64,000 nt of DNA from Tessaracoccus sp. OS52 (GCF_020687685.1 NZ_JAJEWM010000001.1:124001-188000), one strand, 5' to 3'; shown: positions 51,498-60,747, counted from the stretch's first letter. The notes: generated by a model not told the origin, from the sequence alone. Numbers and translations: made by a program.

Positions 51498-52547
51498 TCA
51501 GGCGGTCCAGGTGTCGTGCCCGGTTACCAGCGACTGCAGGTGCCCGATGCGCTCCTCGGGCGTCGGCATCGAGACCTGGGCGCGGGCGGCGTCGTCGTGG
51601 ACGGGACGCTGGACGTCGCGGAAGATGCCGATCGGTGACTGGCTCAGGCCGTGGCTGTCGGTCAGGGCGGCGATCGCCATCGCCTCCGCGACGTCGTCGG
51701 AGGTCTCGTCGTGCACGACGACGGTCCGCCCGCCCACCTCGTCGGTGGGCACGACGCTGAGCCGGCCGGTCACCGCGTCGCGGACCACGCTGCGCGTGCC
51801 GCCGGCGAAGACCAGCGGCTCGCCGTGGCGCAGCGGGATGATCGCGGGGGAGTCGGGCGCCTTCAGCCCGTCGAACACGCCGTCGTTGAAGATCGGGCAG
51901 TTCTGGTAGATCTCCACCAGCGAGGCACCGCGGTGCTGGACGGCGCGGGTCATGACCTCGGTGAGGTGGGCGCGGTCGGAGTCGACGGTGCGGGCCACGA
52001 ACGTCGCCTCCGCGCCCAGCGCCAGCTTCACCGGGTTGAACGGGTGGTCAACCGATCCCGCGGGCGTCGACTTCGTCACCTTGCCGGACTCCGACGTCGG
52101 TGAGTACTGCCCCTTGGTGAGGCCGTAGATCCGGTTGTTGAACAGCAGGATCGTGATGTTGGTGTTGCGCCGCAGGGCATGGATCAGGTGGTTGCCGCCG
52201 ATGGAGAGGGCGTCACCGTCGCCGGTCACCACCCACACCGCCAGGTCCGGGCGGGCCATCGCCAACCCTGTTGCGATCGACGGCGCGCGCCCGTGGATGG
52301 AGTGCATGCCGTAGGTGTCGAGGTAGTACGGGAACCGCGAGCTGCAACCGATCCCGGAGATGATGACGGTGTTCTCCCGGCGCACGCCGAGCTGCGGCAT
52401 CAGGGACTGGAACGCGGCCAGCACGGCGTAGTCGCCGCAGCCCGGGCACCAGCGCACCTCCTGGTCGGACACGAAGTCCTTCCGATTGGTCGGGGTCAGT
52501 GAGAGCGGCACCCGGGCGAGGCCGCTGTCGGGGTGGTAGATGCTCAT
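51498..52547 (-). CDS. korB: 2-oxoacid:ferredoxin oxidoreductase, beta subunit
   Basis: The 349-residue TPP-binding subunit has VRWCPGCGDY (Cys34, Cys37), ISGIGCSSRFPYYL (third cysteine) and the thiamine site VVTGDGDALSIGGNHLIHALRRN ending in NN (LLFNNRIYGLTKGQ). With KorA it decarboxylates 2-oxoglutarate, or possibly pyruvate, to the acyl-CoA and reduces ferredoxin. The start overlaps the korA stop by four bases. In actinobacteria this pair often serves the TCA cycle in place of the 2-oxoglutarate dehydrogenase complex. Confidence 0.93.
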   Translation of the reverse strand: MSIYHPDSGLARVPLSLTPTNRKDFVSDQEVRWCPGCGDYAVLAAFQSLMPQLGVRRENTVIISGIGCSSRFPYYLDTYGMHSIHGRAPSIATGLAMARPDLAVWVVTGDGDALSIGGNHLIHALRRNTNITILLFNNRIYGLTKGQYSPTSESGKVTKSTPAGSVDHPFNPVKLALGAEATFVARTVDSDRAHLTEVMTRAVQHRGASLVEIYQNCPIFNDGVFDGLKAPDSPAIIPLRHGEPLVFAGGTRSVVRDAVTGRLSVVPTDEVGGRTVVVHDETSDDVAEAMAIAALTDSHGLSQSPIGIFRDVQRPVHDDAARAQVSMPTPEERIGHLQSLVTGHDTWTA

Positions 52548-54394
52548 CGGGCGTCCTTCGAGTCGATGATGTCAAGCAGGTCTGCCTCGAACTCCGACGG
52601 CGAGATCGGCAACCCGCGCACCCGCGAGTAGGTCTCCACGTCGACGAGGTACTTCGCGCGCAGCAGCAGGGCCAGCTGGCCGAGGTTCATCTCGGGGGCG
52701 ATCACGCGCTCGTAGGAGCGCAGGATCGCACCGAGGTTCTTCGGGAACGGGTTCAGGTGCCGCAGGTGGACGGTGGCCACCTTCCGGCCCCGACGGCGCA
52801 CGCGCCGCGCGGTCGCTCCGATGGGTCCCCACGTCGAGCCCCAGCCGATGACCAGGACGTCGGCCTCCCCACTCGGGTCGTCCACCACGAGGTCCGGGAT
52901 GGACTCCGCGATGCCGTCCACCTTCGCCTGGCGCAGCCGCACCATGGCGTCGTGGTTGGCCGGGTCGTAGGAGATGGAGCCGGTGCCGTCGGCCTTCTCG
53001 ATGCCGCCGATCCGGTTCTCCAGCCCCGGCGTACCCGGCAGGGCCAGCGCGCGGGCGAGCTTGTCGTCGCGCAGGTAGGGCAGGAACTTGCCCCCCTCGG
53101 CGTTGGGTTCGGTGGCGAAGCCCGGATCGATGGCGGGCATGGCTTCGAGGTCTGGCACCAGCCAGGGCTCGGCACCGTTGGCCAGATAGCCGTCGGAGAG
53201 CACGATCACGGGCGTGCGGTAGGCCAGGGCGATCCGGGTGGCCTCGACTGCGACGTCGAAGCAGTCGCCGGCCGACTGGGCCGCGATCACCGGGACCGGT
53301 GCCTCACCGTGTCGGCCGAACACCGACTGGAGCAGGTCGGCCTGCTCGGTCTTGGTGGGCATGCCCGTCGAGGGTCCGGCACGCTGCACGTCGACCACCA
53401 CCAGCGGCTGCTCGAGCATCAGCGCCAGCGAGATGAACTCGCTCTTCAGTGCCATGCCCGGGCCCGACGTCACGGTCACCCCGAGGTGCCCGCCGTAGGA
53501 GGCGCCCAGCGCGGACCCGATGGCGGCGATCTCGTCCTCGGCCTGGAACGTCATCACGCCGTGGTCCTTGTGGCGGGACAGTTCGTGCAGGACGTCGGAG
53601 GCGGGGGTGATGGGGTAGGCGCCCAGGAACAGCGGCAGGCCGGACTTGGCGGCCCCGGCCATGAGGCCGAGCGCGAGCGCCTTGTTGCCCGTGATCTGGC
53701 GGTAGGTGCCCGACGGCAGCGACGCCGGCTTGACCTCGTAGCGGACGGTGAAGTCCTCGGTGGTCTCGCCGTAGTGGTAGCCGGCGAGGTAGGCGGCGCG
53801 GTTGGCGTCGCGGATGAGCGGGTTCTTGGCGAACTTGCGCTCGAGGAACTCGATCGTGGGTTCGGTGGGCCGGGAGTACAGCCAGGTCAGCAGGCCCAGC
53901 GCCACCATGTTCTTGGACCGGGCGGCGTCCTTGCGGCCGAGCCCGAACGACTCGACGGCGGCGGTCGCCAGGCCGGTCAGGTCGACGGCGTGGACCTCAT
54001 GGTCCTCCAGCGAACCGTCGGTCAGCGGATCGGCCTCGTAGCCGACCTTCGCCAGGTTGCGCTTGGTGAAGTCGTGGGTGTCGACGATCAGGATGCCGTC
54101 CCGGCGGAGGTCGGCCACGTTGGCCTTCAGGGAGGCCGGGTTCATCGCCACGAGCACGTCGGGACGGTCACCGGGGGTGCGGATGTCGTCGCCGGCGAAG
54201 TGGAGCTGGAAGCTGGAGACGCCGGCGATGGTGCCCTGGGGCGCCCGGATCTCGGCCGGGAAGTTGGGGAGGGTGGCGAAGTCGTTGCCGATGGCGGCAG
54301 CGTCGGCGGTGAAGCGGTCACCGGTGAGCTGCATGCCGTCGCCGGAGTCACCGGCGAAGCGGATTACGACGCGGTCCAGTGGGGTGGTGGTCAC
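52544..54394 (-). CDS. korA: 2-oxoacid:ferredoxin oxidoreductase, alpha subunit (gamma-alpha fusion)
   Basis: The 616-residue protein starts with the gamma domain (VVIRFAGDSGDGMQLTGDRFT, PAEIRAPQGTIAGVSSFQLHFA). It continues with the alpha pyrimidine-binding domain (GNKALALGLMAGAAKSGLPLFLGAYPITPASDVLHEL, EDEIAAIGSALGASYGG, TSGPGMALKSEFI) and a C-terminal domain (WGSTWGPI, LRHLNPFPKNL, EMNLGQLALLLRAKYL). This is the usual KorA length. The start is taken as GTG 54394 (VTTTPLDR), because similarity begins there; the ribosome site is weak. Low-potential ferredoxin from this enzyme could feed the ferredoxin-type sulfite reductase nearby. Confidence 0.93.
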   Translation of the reverse strand: MTTTPLDRVVIRFAGDSGDGMQLTGDRFTADAAAIGNDFATLPNFPAEIRAPQGTIAGVSSFQLHFAGDDIRTPGDRPDVLVAMNPASLKANVADLRRDGILIVDTHDFTKRNLAKVGYEADPLTDGSLEDHEVHAVDLTGLATAAVESFGLGRKDAARSKNMVALGLLTWLYSRPTEPTIEFLERKFAKNPLIRDANRAAYLAGYHYGETTEDFTVRYEVKPASLPSGTYRQITGNKALALGLMAGAAKSGLPLFLGAYPITPASDVLHELSRHKDHGVMTFQAEDEIAAIGSALGASYGGHLGVTVTSGPGMALKSEFISLALMLEQPLVVVDVQRAGPSTGMPTKTEQADLLQSVFGRHGEAPVPVIAAQSAGDCFDVAVEATRIALAYRTPVIVLSDGYLANGAEPWLVPDLEAMPAIDPGFATEPNAEGGKFLPYLRDDKLARALALPGTPGLENRIGGIEKADGTGSISYDPANHDAMVRLRQAKVDGIAESIPDLVVDDPSGEADVLVIGWGSTWGPIGATARRVRRRGRKVATVHLRHLNPFPKNLGAILRSYERVIAPEMNLGQLALLLRAKYLVDVETYSRVRGLPISPSEFEADLLDIIDSKDAR

Positions 54395-54413
54395 TTCTGG
54401 TTCAACTCTCTTC

Positions 54414-55088
54414 TCAGGAGGCCTCGGCGGGCGTGGCAGCGCGGTAGCGGCTGACGATCGCGGAGACGAGATGGGGGTGGATGCCGATGGGCTCGGCGAC
54501 GGCGCGCAGCCCCAGAGCCGCGATGTGGTCCAGGTAGAGGCCGGGGGCAAGCGCGTGGGTGGCGACGGTCAGGTCGTGGTGGCCGTCGGCGTTCAGTTGT
54601 TCGACCGCCTGGGCGAGGGTCGGCTGGGAGGCGTAGATGAACCCGGTCCCTACGGGCCTCTCAACCAGTTCCGAGAGGCGCTCGGCCGTGGCGAGCACCT
54701 CGGCGTTCGCTCCCGGGCGGCTTGACCCGATGGCCGCCAGCACGACGGCGTCGCCCAGCGGACCCGCGGCCAGCAACCGGTCCGCGATGGCCCGCACCAG
54801 TTCCGGCCCGACATGGCCGGTGGCGACGGCGCGCCCGCCGGACTGGGCCACCGCCTCCTCGACGTCGTGGTCCACGTGGTAGCCCGCCGCGAGGAATGCC
54901 GGCACGATCACGGAGCGTTCGAAGCGCTGCACGGTCTCCGCGAGCAGTTCGTCGTGGATGTCCACCCAGCCGATCTCCACGGGGACCCCGGGGGCCGCGG
55001 CCGAGACGGCGGCGCGCAACTCGTCGGCGAACTCGACCCCACGGCGGTGCCGCGTGCCATGCAGGGCGATGATGAGGGTCGCGCTCAC
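54414..55088 (-). CDS. Sirohydrochlorin chelatase (CbiX family)
   Basis: The 224-residue protein has the class II chelatase marks LIIALHGTRHRRGVEFADELRAAV (His of the N-terminal half) and a FERSVIVPAFLAAGYHVDHDVEEAV segment with a second histidine. The C-terminal half repeats the fold (VVLAAIGSSRPGANAEV, THALAPGLYLDHI). It inserts iron, or cobalt in cobalamin synthesis, into sirohydrochlorin. As the last gene of the sulfate operon, overlapping the permease stop as GTGA, ferrochelation for the sulfite reductase is the likely role. GTG 55088 is the start. Confidence 0.88.
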   Translation of the reverse strand: MSATLIIALHGTRHRRGVEFADELRAAVSAAAPGVPVEIGWVDIHDELLAETVQRFERSVIVPAFLAAGYHVDHDVEEAVAQSGGRAVATGHVGPELVRAIADRLLAAGPLGDAVVLAAIGSSRPGANAEVLATAERLSELVERPVGTGFIYASQPTLAQAVEQLNADGHHDLTVATHALAPGLYLDHIAALGLRAVAEPIGIHPHLVSAIVSRYRAATPAEAS

Positions 55089-55987
55089 ACCAGCTCCGAT
55101 TCCAGGGCAGGGGCGGGTTCGGCGGGACGCTGCCGGCGGTGCTGCGCCACGGCGTGGGACACGAGCCCGACCCAGACCACCGCGACCACCCCGAGGGCGA
55201 GCCATTGCACGTCGACCCGGACGCCGAAAGCACCCAGCAGGGTGCGCAGGTTGGTCAGGACGATGATCCCTCCCACCGCGGTGCCCAGCACCCGGGCGGG
55301 CAGCTTGGTGACCAGCCACGCCGCGACGGGTGCTGCGATCAGGCCGCCGAGCAGCAGGACCCCGACGATCCGGAAGTCGAGCCCGGAGGTGCCGAGTGCC
55401 GCGAGGAACCCGACGGAGGCGAAGAACGACACCAGGAACTCCGAGGTGTCCACCGATCCGATGACGGTTCTCGGGGCGGTCCTGCCGGCGCTGAGCAGCG
55501 ACGTCGTCGACACCGGACCCCACCCGCCGCCGCCGGTGGCGTCGACGAAACCGCCGAACAGCCCGAGTGGGACCAGGAACCGGGAGGTGTGGGGCGTGCG
55601 GCGCGCGTCGGAGACCGCCGGTGGGCGGAACGCGAACCTGGCCAGGATGTAGGAGCCGAGCAGCGCCAGGATGACCGCCATCACGGGCGCGGCCCACTGC
55701 GTGGACAGGTTCGACAGGAACGTCGCCCCGGCGAACGCGCCGACGGCGCCCGGCACGCCCAGCCGCAGCACGAGGCGCCAGTCGACGTTGCCCAGCCGCC
55801 AGTGCGACAGGCCGGAGGCGACGTTGGTGCCCACCTCCGCCAGGTGCACCGAGGCGCTGGCCAGCGCCGGGCTGAGCCCAACCAGCAGCAGCAGCGAGCT
55901 GGAGGTGACGCCGTAGCCCATGCCGAGGGCGCCGTCGACCAGCTGGGCCGCCAGGCCCACGAGTCCGATCAGGACGAGCTTGCGCAT
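55085..55987 (-). CDS. TSUP-family (TauE/SafE) permease, probably sulfate or sulfite transport
   Basis: The 300-residue membrane protein has about eight hydrophobic helices and two TSUP half-repeats. The first is VGLAAQLVDGALGMGYGVTSSSLLLLVGLSP with VHLAEVGTNVASGLSHW. The second is GLFGGFVDATGGGGWGPVSTTSLL with VGSVDTSEFLVSF-like sequence. TSUP proteins move sulfite, sulfate or organosulfur anions. In this operon, between cysN and cbiX, uptake of sulfate is the most likely job. Its ATG overlaps the cysN stop by one base, and its stop overlaps cbiX by three. Confidence 0.86.
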   Translation of the reverse strand: MRKLVLIGLVGLAAQLVDGALGMGYGVTSSSLLLLVGLSPALASASVHLAEVGTNVASGLSHWRLGNVDWRLVLRLGVPGAVGAFAGATFLSNLSTQWAAPVMAVILALLGSYILARFAFRPPAVSDARRTPHTSRFLVPLGLFGGFVDATGGGGWGPVSTTSLLSAGRTAPRTVIGSVDTSEFLVSFFASVGFLAALGTSGLDFRIVGVLLLGGLIAAPVAAWLVTKLPARVLGTAVGGIIVLTNLRTLLGAFGVRVDVQWLALGVVAVVWVGLVSHAVAQHRRQRPAEPAPALESELV

Positions 55988-57333
55988 CAGATCGACCAGT
56001 TCGGGGTGGCGTCGACGGGGACGGCGGCCTCGTCGGAGAAGGCCTCGTCGCCGCGGATCATGCCCGCTGCCAGATTGGCGCCGGACTGGGGATCGATGAG
56101 CAGGAACGAGCCCGTCTGCCTGGAGGCGGCGTAGGCCTCGGCCATGATCGGGGCGGCGAGCCGCAGCCGCACCCGGCCGAGGTCGTTGAGCTCCAGGGAC
56201 TCGGTGGTCTGAGGCCGCAGCGTGTCCAGGTCCAGGCGCCCGTCGATGTCGCGGACCACGGCCTGCGTCGTGCGGGTGGTGTGCTTGACCAGGACCTTCT
56301 GCCCGACGCGCAGCGGACGCTCCGCCAGCCACGCGACCATGCCGTCGAGGTCCTGCGTCGGCTCCGGCGGCGCCTCGGCCCCGGCGATCAGCTCACCGCG
56401 GGTGATGTCGATGTCGTCGGCCAGGCGCAGGGTCACCGACTGCGGCGCGAAGGCCTCCCCGAGCTCGCCGTCGGGGGTGTCGATGCCGACCACGGTGGTG
56501 CGACGCCCCGAGGGGAGCACCACCACGGGGTCACCCACCCGCACGACGCCGGAGGCCACCTGCCCGGCGTAGCCGCGGTACTCGACGTGGCGCGGATCCA
56601 GCGCCGCGTCCTGCGGCCGGATGGTCAGCTGCACGGGGAAGCGGAACGGCCGCTCGGTGGCGTCGGCCGACGGCAGTTCCTCCAGCAGCTCCAGCAGCGA
56701 GGGTCCCGCGTACCAGGAGAGCTTCTCGGAGCGGTCGACGATGTTGTCGCCCACCAGCGCGGAGACCGGCAGCACCCGGAGGTCGGGCACGCCCAGCTCG
56801 TCGGCCAGCCGGAAGATGTCGGCGGCGATCTCGTCGAAACGGTCCTGTGAGTAGTCCACCAGGTCGATCTTGTTGACCGCGACGATGATGTGCGGCACCC
56901 GCAGCAACTGCCCGACGGCGAGGTGGCGGCGGGTCTGCTCAAGCGCACCCTTGCGCGCGTCCACGAGCAGGACCAGCACATCGGCCGTCGAGGATCCGGT
57001 GACGGTGTTGCGGGTGTACTGCACGTGCCCGGGGCAGTCGGCCAGGATGAACGTGCGCTTCGCGGTTGCGAAGTAGCGGTAGGCGACGTCGATGGTGATG
57101 CCCTGCTCCCGCTCGGCGCGCAGGCCGTCGGTGAGCAGCGCCAGGTCGACGTGCCCCAGGCCTTTCGCCAGGCTGACGCGCTCGACAGCCTCGAGTTGGT
57201 CGGCCAGCACCGCCTTCGAGTCGTAGAGCAGCCGCCCCACGAGCGTGGACTTGCCGTCGTCGACGCTGCCGGCGGTGGCGATCCTGAGCAGCGTCGGTTC
57301 CGGGTGCTGCAGCTGGGTGTTGAGGTCGTGCAT
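55987..57333 (-). CDS. cysN: Sulfate adenylyltransferase subunit 1 (GTPase)
   Basis: The 448-residue EF-Tu-like GTPase has the P-loop TAGSVDDGKSTLVGRLLYDSK, switch region EQGITIDVAYRYF, DCPGH and NKIDLVD, followed by two beta-barrel domains. It drives APS synthesis from ATP and sulfate with CysD. There is no fused APS kinase (CysC) domain, which agrees with the upstream reductase being of the APS type. The ATG overlaps the stop of the cysH-cysD fusion by one base. Confidence 0.95.
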   Translation of the reverse strand: MHDLNTQLQHPEPTLLRIATAGSVDDGKSTLVGRLLYDSKAVLADQLEAVERVSLAKGLGHVDLALLTDGLRAEREQGITIDVAYRYFATAKRTFILADCPGHVQYTRNTVTGSSTADVLVLLVDARKGALEQTRRHLAVGQLLRVPHIIVAVNKIDLVDYSQDRFDEIAADIFRLADELGVPDLRVLPVSALVGDNIVDRSEKLSWYAGPSLLELLEELPSADATERPFRFPVQLTIRPQDAALDPRHVEYRGYAGQVASGVVRVGDPVVVLPSGRRTTVVGIDTPDGELGEAFAPQSVTLRLADDIDITRGELIAGAEAPPEPTQDLDGMVAWLAERPLRVGQKVLVKHTTRTTQAVVRDIDGRLDLDTLRPQTTESLELNDLGRVRLRLAAPIMAEAYAASRQTGSFLLIDPQSGANLAAGMIRGDEAFSDEAAVPVDATPNWSI

Positions 57334-59009
57334 CAGAAGTACCCCTCCTTCTTGCGGTCTTCCATGGCGGCCTCGGTGACCCTGTCGTCGGCGCGGGTTG
57401 CGCCTCGTTCGGTGATGCGCGTGAGCGCGACTTCCGCGATCACGTCCGCGACGGTGCGGGCGTCGGACTCGACGGCGCCGGTGCAGGACATGTCGCCGAC
57501 GGTGCGGTACCGCACCAGGCGGCGCTCGACCCGTTCGCCGTCGCGGGGCTGGGAGACGTCCCCGACGGCGAGCCACATGCCGTCGCGGCTGAACACGTCG
57601 CGTTCATGGGCGTAGTAGAGGCTGGGCAGGTCGATGTTCTCCGCGGCGATGTAGCGCCAGACGTCGAGTTCGGTCCAGTTGGAGAGCGGGAACACGCGCA
57701 CGTGCTCCCCGGGGCGGTGCCTGGGGTTGTACAGATTCCACAGCTCGGGGCGCTGGTTGCGCGGGTCCCACTGGCCGAACTCGTCGCGCAGGCTCACCAC
57801 CCGCTCCTTGGCGCGGGCCTTCTCCTCGTCGCGCCGCCCACCGCCGAAGACGGCGTCGAAGCGGCCTTCGGCGATGGCGTCGAGCAGCGGCTGGGTCTGC
57901 AGCGGGTTGCGGGTGCCGTCGGCCCGCTCCAGGAGGCGGCCGTCGTCGATGTAGTCCTGCACGCTCGCCACCACCAGGCGCAGCTTCAGGCGCTCGACGG
58001 TGGCGTCGCGGTGTGCGAGCACCTCCGGGAAGTTGTGGCCCGTGTCGACGTGCAGGACCGGGAAGGGCACGGGCGCCGGCCAGAACGCCTTGGCGGCCAG
58101 GTGCAGCATGACGATGGAGTCCTTGCCGCCGGAGAACAGGAGCACGGGGCGTTCCAGCTCCGAGACGATCTCGCGGAAGATGTGGATGGCCTCGGACTCG
58201 AGTGCCTTCAGGTGGCTGAGGGACCTGCCGGGCAGGACCGAGGTCTCGCGCATGGGGGCTCCTTCCTGTTCCGGGGTGACGTGGAGGCCGCATTCGGTCT
58301 TGGCGAATCCGGCCCAGCGGCCGGACCTGGGGTCCTCGCCGGGCGCGACGGGGCGGGTGCAGGGTTCGCACCCGATCGACGGGTAGCCCTCGTCGAGCAG
58401 GAAGTTCACGGGGACGCCGTGGCGGCCCGCGTACTCCATCACCTGTTCGGTGGTCCACGCGGCGACGGGGTTGATCTTGACCATCTCGTGCGCGGCGTCC
58501 CACTCGACCAGACGGGTGTTTGCGCGCAGGGCGTTGTCCTCACGCCGCACGCCGGTGACCCAGGCCTCGTAGCTGGCCAGTTCCCGGTTGATGGGCTCGA
58601 CCTTGCGCATGGCGCAGCAGGCCTGCGGGTCACGCTCGTAGAGCCGTGGGCCGTGCTCGGCGTCCTGTTCCGCGACGGTGAGCCTGGGCAGCGCCTCCAC
58701 GATCCGGACGTCCACGGCGTGCGCCAGGGCGTCCCGGGTGCCGATGGTTTCGACGAAGTGGTAGCCGGTCTGCAGGAACAGCACGTCGACGCCGGGGGAG
58801 TGCTGCGCGGCCAGGTGCGGCACCACGGTGTCGGCCGCCATCGAGCAGGCGACGACGAGGTTGCGCCCGAAGGTCTCGGCGGCCCAGGCGAGCACCTCGT
58901 CGGCGGTGGCGTCGGCGAAGCGCTCGGAGGCCTCCTCGGCGATGGCCCGGAGCTCGGCCGTCGTGCGGACGCGTCCGGGTCCGTGGGCGGGCGGGGCGAT
59001 CGTCGTCAT
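57333..59009 (-). CDS. cysHD: Fused APS reductase and sulfate adenylyltransferase subunit 2 (CysH-CysD)
   Basis: One 558-residue frame holds two enzymes. Residues 1-245 are a CysH-type reductase with Fe-S ligands Cys131-Cys132 and Cys214-x2-Cys217 and catalytic Cys240 in KTECGLH; the four-cysteine set points to APS as substrate. Residues from about 253 are CysD, with the PP-loop SGGKDS at 293-298 and DAVFGGGRRDEEKARAKER. These are normally two genes. At the junction an in-frame ATG (58253, Met253) still has GGAAGGAG five bases upstream, so CysD may also be made separately. The start overlaps sirA as ATGA. Confidence 0.92.
   Translation of the reverse strand: MTTIAPPAHGPGRVRTTAELRAIAEEASERFADATADEVLAWAAETFGRNLVVACSMAADTVVPHLAAQHSPGVDVLFLQTGYHFVETIGTRDALAHAVDVRIVEALPRLTVAEQDAEHGPRLYERDPQACCAMRKVEPINRELASYEAWVTGVRREDNALRANTRLVEWDAAHEMVKINPVAAWTTEQVMEYAGRHGVPVNFLLDEGYPSIGCEPCTRPVAPGEDPRSGRWAGFAKTECGLHVTPEQEGAPMRETSVLPGRSLSHLKALESEAIHIFREIVSELERPVLLFSGGKDSIVMLHLAAKAFWPAPVPFPVLHVDTGHNFPEVLAHRDATVERLKLRLVVASVQDYIDDGRLLERADGTRNPLQTQPLLDAIAEGRFDAVFGGGRRDEEKARAKERVVSLRDEFGQWDPRNQRPELWNLYNPRHRPGEHVRVFPLSNWTELDVWRYIAAENIDLPSLYYAHERDVFSRDGMWLAVGDVSQPRDGERVERRLVRYRTVGDMSCTGAVESDARTVADVIAEVALTRITERGATRADDRVTEAAMEDRKKEGYF
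58253..58262 (-). promoter_or_regulatory. Internal ribosome-binding site and start codon for CysD inside the fusion
   Basis: On the minus strand AAGGAG (GGAG at 58262-58259) is followed after five bases by ATG (58253-58251), in frame, exactly where free-standing CysD proteins begin. It looks like the former start of a separate cysD gene. Confidence 0.6.
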
Positions 59010-60703
59010 CGCAGCGACTCCTCTTCGGCTCGGTGCGCCCAGGTGGAGAAGCTCTCACCGTCGGCGCGCTCGGCGAGGAAGTTGCGCACCAGGCGCTCGA
59101 CGAAGTCGGGCAGCTCCACGGCGGTCACCTTCAGGCCGCGCAGGGTGCGGCCCAGGCCGGGCTCGTCGCGGTCGCTGGAGGCGAGGCCCCCGCCCAGGTG
59201 CACCTGGTAGGCGAATTCGTTGCCGCCGTCGGCGCCCTTGGCGAGCTGGCCCTTCAGGCCGATGTCGGCCACCTGGATCCGGGCGCAGGAGTTGGGGCAG
59301 CCGTTCACGTTGAGCGTGATGGGGGTGTCGATCTCGACGCCGGCCAGCCGCTGCTCGAGCTCGGCGATGGTCTCCCTCGCGGTGTCCTTGGTGTTGACGA
59401 AGCTGAGCTTGCAGAACTCGATGCCGGTGCAGGCCATGGTGTTGCGGCGGAACGGCGAGGGGCGCCCGGTGAAACCGATGTTCTCGGTGCCCTCCAGCAG
59501 CGCGTCGACGGCGTCGGGTTCGACGTCGAGGACCACCACCTTCTGGTGCGGGGTGAACCGGATGCGCCGGGAGCCGGCCTGCTCGGCCAGGTCCGCGAGG
59601 GCGGCGAGGCGGGTGCCTGAGGCGCGGCCGACGGTGGGGGCGAGCCCGACGTAGCGAAGGCCGTCCTTCTGCTCGTGCACGCCGACGTGGTCGCCGGGCG
59701 TCCTGGCGGGGGCCGGGGCGGGCCCGTCGGCGAGGCGGCGGCCCAGGTACTCGGTCTCGAGGACCTCGCGGAACTTCTCCGGGCCCCACTCGGCCAGCAG
59801 GAACTTCAGGCGTGCCTTGTTGCGCAGGCGGCGGTAGCCGTAGTCGCGGAAGATGCCGATGACGCCGTACCAGACCTCGGCGGCCTCCTCCTGGCGGACG
59901 AACGCCCCCAGGCGCTCGGCCAGGCGCGGCGTCGTGGACAGCGCGCCGCCCACCCAGAGGTCGTAGCCGGGGCCGAGTTCGGGGTGCACGACGCCCACCA
60001 GCGAGATGTCGTTGATCTCGTGCACGACGTCGAGGCTGGGGTGCCCGGTGATCGCGGTCTTGAACTTGCGCGGCAGGTTGGCGACGGTCTCGTCGCCGAT
60101 GTAGCGGTCCACGATCTCCCGGATGACGGGCGTCGGGTCGATGATCTCGTCGGCTGCGATGCCGGCGACGGGGGAACCGAGGAATCCTCGCGGGGTGTCG
60201 CCGCAGGCCATCGTCGTCTCCAGCCCGACCGACTCGAGCCGGTGCCAGATCTCGGGGACGTCCTCGATGGCGACCCAGTGGAGCTGGATGTTCTGGCGGT
60301 CGGAGATGTCGGCGGTGTCCCGGGCGAAGTCGGTGGAGATGCCGGCCACCACGCGCAGCTGTTCGGTGGTGAGCGCGCCGCCGTCGATGCGGATGCGCAT
60401 CATGAAGTAGCGGTCGGAGAGCTCTTCGTCGCTCCACTTGCCGGTGTGCTCGCCGCCGACGCCCTGCTTGCGCTGGGTGTAGATGCCCAGCCAGCGGAAC
60501 CTGCCGAACAGGTCCTCGGTGGGGATCGAGTCGAAGCCCTGCTTGGAGTAGACGTCGATGATCCGCTGGCGAACGTTCAACGGGTTCTCGGCGGCCTTGA
60601 ACACCTCATTGGGGTTGAGCGGCTCCGTGCCGTCGACGAGCCACTGGCCGTTGGACTTGCCCGACGCCGACTGGCGCACGCGGGATGGGGTGGTGGTGGT
60701 CAT
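59006..60703 (-). CDS. sirA: Ferredoxin-dependent sulfite reductase
   Basis: The 565-residue siroheme/[4Fe-4S] enzyme reduces sulfite to sulfide with ferredoxin. Cluster and siroheme ligands are Cys425 and Cys431 (MACTGIEFCKL), and Cys469 and Cys473 (NVNGCPNSCAR). Tyr75 (WLGIYTQRK) and Cys167 (TMACGDTPRG) stand 92 residues apart, the same as the Tyr69-Cys161 pair whose side chains are covalently joined in Mycobacterium tuberculosis SirA. That supports sulfite over nitrite as substrate. It is the first enzyme gene of the sirA-cysHD-cysN-permease-cbiX operon and is preceded by a leader peptide. Confidence 0.94.
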   Translation of the reverse strand: MTTTTPSRVRQSASGKSNGQWLVDGTEPLNPNEVFKAAENPLNVRQRIIDVYSKQGFDSIPTEDLFGRFRWLGIYTQRKQGVGGEHTGKWSDEELSDRYFMMRIRIDGGALTTEQLRVVAGISTDFARDTADISDRQNIQLHWVAIEDVPEIWHRLESVGLETTMACGDTPRGFLGSPVAGIAADEIIDPTPVIREIVDRYIGDETVANLPRKFKTAITGHPSLDVVHEINDISLVGVVHPELGPGYDLWVGGALSTTPRLAERLGAFVRQEEAAEVWYGVIGIFRDYGYRRLRNKARLKFLLAEWGPEKFREVLETEYLGRRLADGPAPAPARTPGDHVGVHEQKDGLRYVGLAPTVGRASGTRLAALADLAEQAGSRRIRFTPHQKVVVLDVEPDAVDALLEGTENIGFTGRPSPFRRNTMACTGIEFCKLSFVNTKDTARETIAELEQRLAGVEIDTPITLNVNGCPNSCARIQVADIGLKGQLAKGADGGNEFAYQVHLGGGLASSDRDEPGLGRTLRGLKVTAVELPDFVERLVRNFLAERADGESFSTWAHRAEEESLR

Positions 60704-60747
60704 GGTTCCTTCTTGGTTCGGGACGAGGGCGGGCCCGCTGGAACCTG

